Source: Chrysophaeum taylorii (taxonomy: Eukaryota; Sar; Pelagophyceae; Pelagomonadales; Pelagomonadaceae). From it: a DNA stretch of 64,000 bases. The stretch spans positions 1 through 64,000 of the forward strand of contig JAQMWT010000054.1 of NCBI GenBank assembly GCA_029834535.1. The letters are read 5' to 3'. Numbering within the stretch: position 1 is the first letter of the stretch; each line of letters starts with the position of its first letter. Position numbers and translations under genes: made by a program. Of this stretch, positions 62,001-64,000 are shown piece after piece. The notes beneath the pieces are model-generated. The model had not been told where the DNA came from, did not search any database, and saw nothing but the letters and a program-made list of their open reading frames with translations.

Positions 62001-62505
62001 CGCGGGAACCGCCAAAACCGAAGACGCCCCGGATACAGGAGGCTGGAAACGAATCCATGTCGGCCCCTTTCTCGACACGCCCGTTGCCGCCTTCGGCGGC
62101 GGCGCCGACATCGTCTGTCGAGGGACCTCCATTCCAGAGCCTCGCGACTTCCGACGATGGCGCCTCGCGCGCCAGCAATCCGCCTCCCAGTTGAGACTCC
62201 TCGCATCATCTTCATCCTCGTGGAGATCTCAAACACAGATCTCGCCCGACGAAGAACACGCTGCCGAGTGCCACGCTCCAGCACCGCCCGTAACCCCCGA
62301 AGGGCTGATTGAAGGCCCCGCCGAGCCTGCTGCAACCTTTGTCGAACACCAGCAGCCTCCCCGACCACCGCACGAGCCCATGGCATCGGCACCATTTTCG
62401 CAGCGAAAGGGGACAGTAGCTATCTCGAAAAAGAAGCCAGCACAACGAAAGCATCCCGTGGTTCCCATCAAGATCACCAACGTTCCTCTCGCCCTGTGCG
62501 AATAA
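59011..62505 (+). CDS. Tubulin-tyrosine-ligase-like protein, TTLL3/8 type (probable tubulin glycylase)
   Basis: 1,164 residues. The first 360 are acidic, then a long Arg/Glu-rich coiled coil (QRQHRELLERMAEKRAAEV onward). The TTL region begins near residue 429 (RVFVMTGWYPCVRDALIERGW). The ATP-grasp core shows NLWIVKPAAKSRGRGI (about 738), WIVQKYIENQLLI (about 788), KFDLRQWVLVTKWNPLTIW (about 803), HLVNNSISKN (about 850) and the metal-binding end FDFMLDD-x-WLIEINSSP (about 943-965). WNPLTIWFYDECYARFS and the VKPAAKSRGRGI wording are typical of TTLL3/8, which add glycine to axonemal tubulin. That points to a flagellated organism. The C-terminal 130 residues are Pro/Ser-rich. One exon, start context AAATGGAC. 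No missing catalytic residue seen. Confidence 0.88.
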   Translation: MDEVLSPALFAVRSWSGRVTYSGKAQDETPAEDVVDSCYDYFPGGNTIGGDDDVVDEAFAAVDWDGEGPVEEVSEEDKSLIQRQQHVATDLGAWFREDYESDEFDAQRQHRELLERMAEKRAAEVEAKMIKEAREARQRATKTHKLAERAAARQAARHVSSHDEHDETTGERDAAREAAEEAARVERVRATRRRQKEQYKRLLEELTHKRRQEEIDRAEAARRRKAKMASTFRSTGMVKTKNAEPVATELAEGAARGSGVRAVRASRQSSDDENNSEAARRRRECNRLVREKQQHHLERLISERRKREEEKAALAQRLARRQKLRTERLLAELGARRSCQPQVEEDGDDNDELAAGAPAPALDAAAAKPESNSSEEDEGHRDPRRRLSAAEQRAMIERLNSTRAASNAQAPAARDFADWKRKRGIEPDKRVFVMTGWYPCVRDALIERGWVQNPDRDSPFFDLKWTLTSQHLRQSTLESWQYANHFQKTRSIVTKVGLSQSLASLQWFARETCDAIYPRCYDLSRSTEARAFVEDFRGLEAMRVLQAIVRLTRGARDRDEPSPPVNDQVYAAAMSVCRRHRRLRTAEDIDDPPGTRENSAAAVYNELLAAVAAALDTSAADAVGAPVRLPELPVPSQIDAALDAHQLQNDAAGGGRGGDHHLGQTVASAEAARREAYRDKQATLRERRARDRVVELAAKPRDAPLDTDQLGEAERLLADLTAHSPQSGLDGMCGGVIRNLWIVKPAAKSRGRGIATFRSLDSLFEYCEMIPPRGSEDASRWKPGGSMWIVQKYIENQLLIANRKFDLRQWVLVTKWNPLTIWFYDECYARFSAAEFSLDDADLRNDYVHLVNNSISKNSRNFHSTVVAENGVEIVDCMWTLDQFRAYMAWRHQQKPFGSGVETSADLFTNVIQPAMQHIVTCALACAQETVEHRHNSWELYGFDFMLDDTSTPWLIEINSSPACDYSTAVTEAFVQRALVDILKVTFDHARWTANRDAGTAKTEDAPDTGGWKRIHVGPFLDTPVAAFGGGADIVCRGTSIPEPRDFRRWRLARQQSASQLRLLASSSSSWRSQTQISPDEEHAAECHAPAPPVTPEGLIEGPAEPAATFVEHQQPPRPPHEPMASAPFSQRKGTVAISKKKPAQRKHPVVPIKITNVPLALCE

Positions 62506-64000
62506 GCACCACTATATTATGTGTAGGCTCTGAGGGAGGCACAGCAGTCCCGCGTTTCTGCGCAACATACTGCGGCCTGTATAGAGATTGAGCCATTTAG
62601 ACCACGTTGCTCCGTGGCCTTGACGTTCTTCGAGCATCGTGAGAAGCGCTGACGTCGAATACGAATGACGCTGCCCGAGTCGAGACTTATGGTGAACTAA
62701 CTCATAGAACAGCGTGGCTAGTGCCGACGTCGCGTGTGTGCCAAATTTTCCCAGAAACTCAGATCTTAGGAAAATCTCGTCTGCCGCGATTGGGTGGCGG
62801 AGTTATGCCGGCGGCGGTGTACCTACCCGGCTCAAGGAGACTTACTCCTCATCAACTAGACCCGCACCTCGCTGCATTATAAACGCATTGAGTGGCTTGC
62901 CAGGCAAAAGACGTGCAATATGGGCTAACAACCGCGTAATCTAGTAGTGTCCTAGGATCCCGTCGGAGTGCAGTTCAATTTCGTCCACCTATCACACCAT
63001 AGCCTCGAATAGTCATCGCTTCGATTGGGGACCAAGTCGTTGAATCCACGCCGGCATGCCGGGCCTGTCTAAGACCGCCAAGTGCCGTCAAAGGTAATAG
63101 CGCCAGGCCAGACCTTCTCGTTCGCCGATGTGCGCGTGCTGGGCTTAATTTTTTAATAATTGCCATGGGCGGATCATCTGCGCTTGCGCATGACCCGCTG
63201 GGTGCTCCGGCTTTCGTCGGGCGACGCATCTGCTTGAAATACAGCAGTATGCGGCTCGAAATTTGCTTAATCCGCCTCTCCCTTTCATTGTTTTGTTTCG
63301 CTTTCCCCTGCGGTCACTCACTCTCCTGCGTTAGGACTACGGCGGGCTTGGATTGACGGCAGTCGTGGCGGCATTGCCTCCGATCTAAGACCCGCCGCCT
63401 TCTTCTTTTCTTACTTAGGTTCCTACTCCCACTACTTTTTGCTTCGCCTGCGATACGGTGACGCCGCGGGTACCCAACCTCTTGCTATTGGCAGCGTCGT
63501 GCTTCTACGTCTGCCTTTATCGCAATCCCTCATTCTAGGTTGCTTGCCGTGATATTGGTAAAATAAAACTCTAAATCCTGCGCATTAGCCCGAGAGTCGG
63601 AGATAGTGCCGAGCGATTGTTGTAGACCACCGTCCCACCATCGTTCACCGTCGTTGAGTGTGATATCTTTCCACCCTTTCACTTTTTTTTAAGTCATGGC
63701 TGGTGTTTCATCCTTGATTTTGAACTCGCAAAGAGAAAGAAAAAAGAAATGAAAAGGCGGATGAATAAATAGTGAATGAATACATCATAAAATAGGTGGT
63801 GATCCGTCAATGATGCCATGCGACCTGCACGCGACATCACAAGCGTGATAAAAGCGCGGACCTCTAAGAAACTACACTACTGTCATTTTTTTAAGCCGAC
63901 TGCTTCGTGTTGGAGGAAAGGGCGGAATTTCGGGAGTTTGTTAAAAGCGGACTACTAAATATGGAAGGGGAGTGCGGAGGCGCCCGGAAGTTCTACAGCT
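62506..64000. other. Terminal 1.5 kb without a recognisable gene
   Basis: Only short frames, none with a domain. A purine-rich tract lies near 63730-63755. Lower GC than the host genes. Confidence 0.6.

Noticed and set aside
1-64000. tRNA, rRNA genes or CRISPR arrays
   Set aside because: None seen. The initiator tRNA-Met similarity is confined to about 14-20 bases at the copia primer sites, and the repeats present are LTRs, microsatellites and one short tandem duplication.

Overview
The window is nuclear DNA from a microbial eukaryote, most likely a flagellated alga or other protist. GC-rich host genes have few, very short GT-AG introns (51, 81 and 92 nt where they can be read). They are rich in homopolymer and acidic inserts (poly-Asn, poly-Asp, poly-Gly) and include a callose-type 1,3-beta-glucan synthase, Clp1 and a TTLL3/8-type tubulin ligase. 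The lineage cannot be fixed from this sequence; a stramenopile or haptophyte-like alga fits, but this is inference. Layout, left half (1-28.9 kb): a pile of LTR retrotransposon fossils, AT-richer than the host genes. A large Ty1/copia element (copy 1, minus strand, 1-4658, running off the left edge) sits in the outer end of the 3' LTR of a 10.2 kb Ty3/gypsy element (A, minus strand, 4660-14891). Then come 113 bp of older DNA, a short gypsy element reduced to two LTRs and an integrase tail (B, 15005-16850, CAGG target duplication), 95 bp of older DNA, and a 12 kb copia element of the same family as copy 1 (copy 2, 16950-28940, GGTGG target duplication). Both copia copies carry a primer-binding site matching the anticodon region of initiator tRNA-Met, as in Drosophila copia. 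Gypsy A carries a degraded C5-cytosine DNA methyltransferase-like segment between its protease and reverse transcriptase. Middle (28.9-35.5 kb): GC-rich relic DNA. The first part shows three tandem, divergent ubiquitin-specific-protease-like modules. The second shows the hallmarks of a Fanzor (eukaryotic TnpB-like RNA-guided nuclease): a TDG strand, a DPGIK RuvC-I motif, a GYGD RuvC-II-like strand, a DEHR element before a four-Cys finger, and a terminal RD. Both are interrupted and look like pseudogenes; the copia and gypsy B insertions hit this locus. Right half (35.5-64 kb): host genes. In order: glucan synthase (+), Clp1 (+, three exons), alpha/beta hydrolase (+), a 2 kb gap, an ankyrin-LRR protein (+), an unrecognised acidic-tailed protein (+), a small WW-domain protein (-), a J-domain/C2H2/UIM co-chaperone (-, two exons), a divergently transcribed Cys-rich coiled-coil protein (+), a gap with simple repeats and a dead LINE 3' end (-), a TTLL-type ligase (+), and 1.5 kb with no gene I can see. 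The strongest candidates for something new are the Fanzor relic beside tandem USP-like modules and the methyltransferase-carrying gypsy element.
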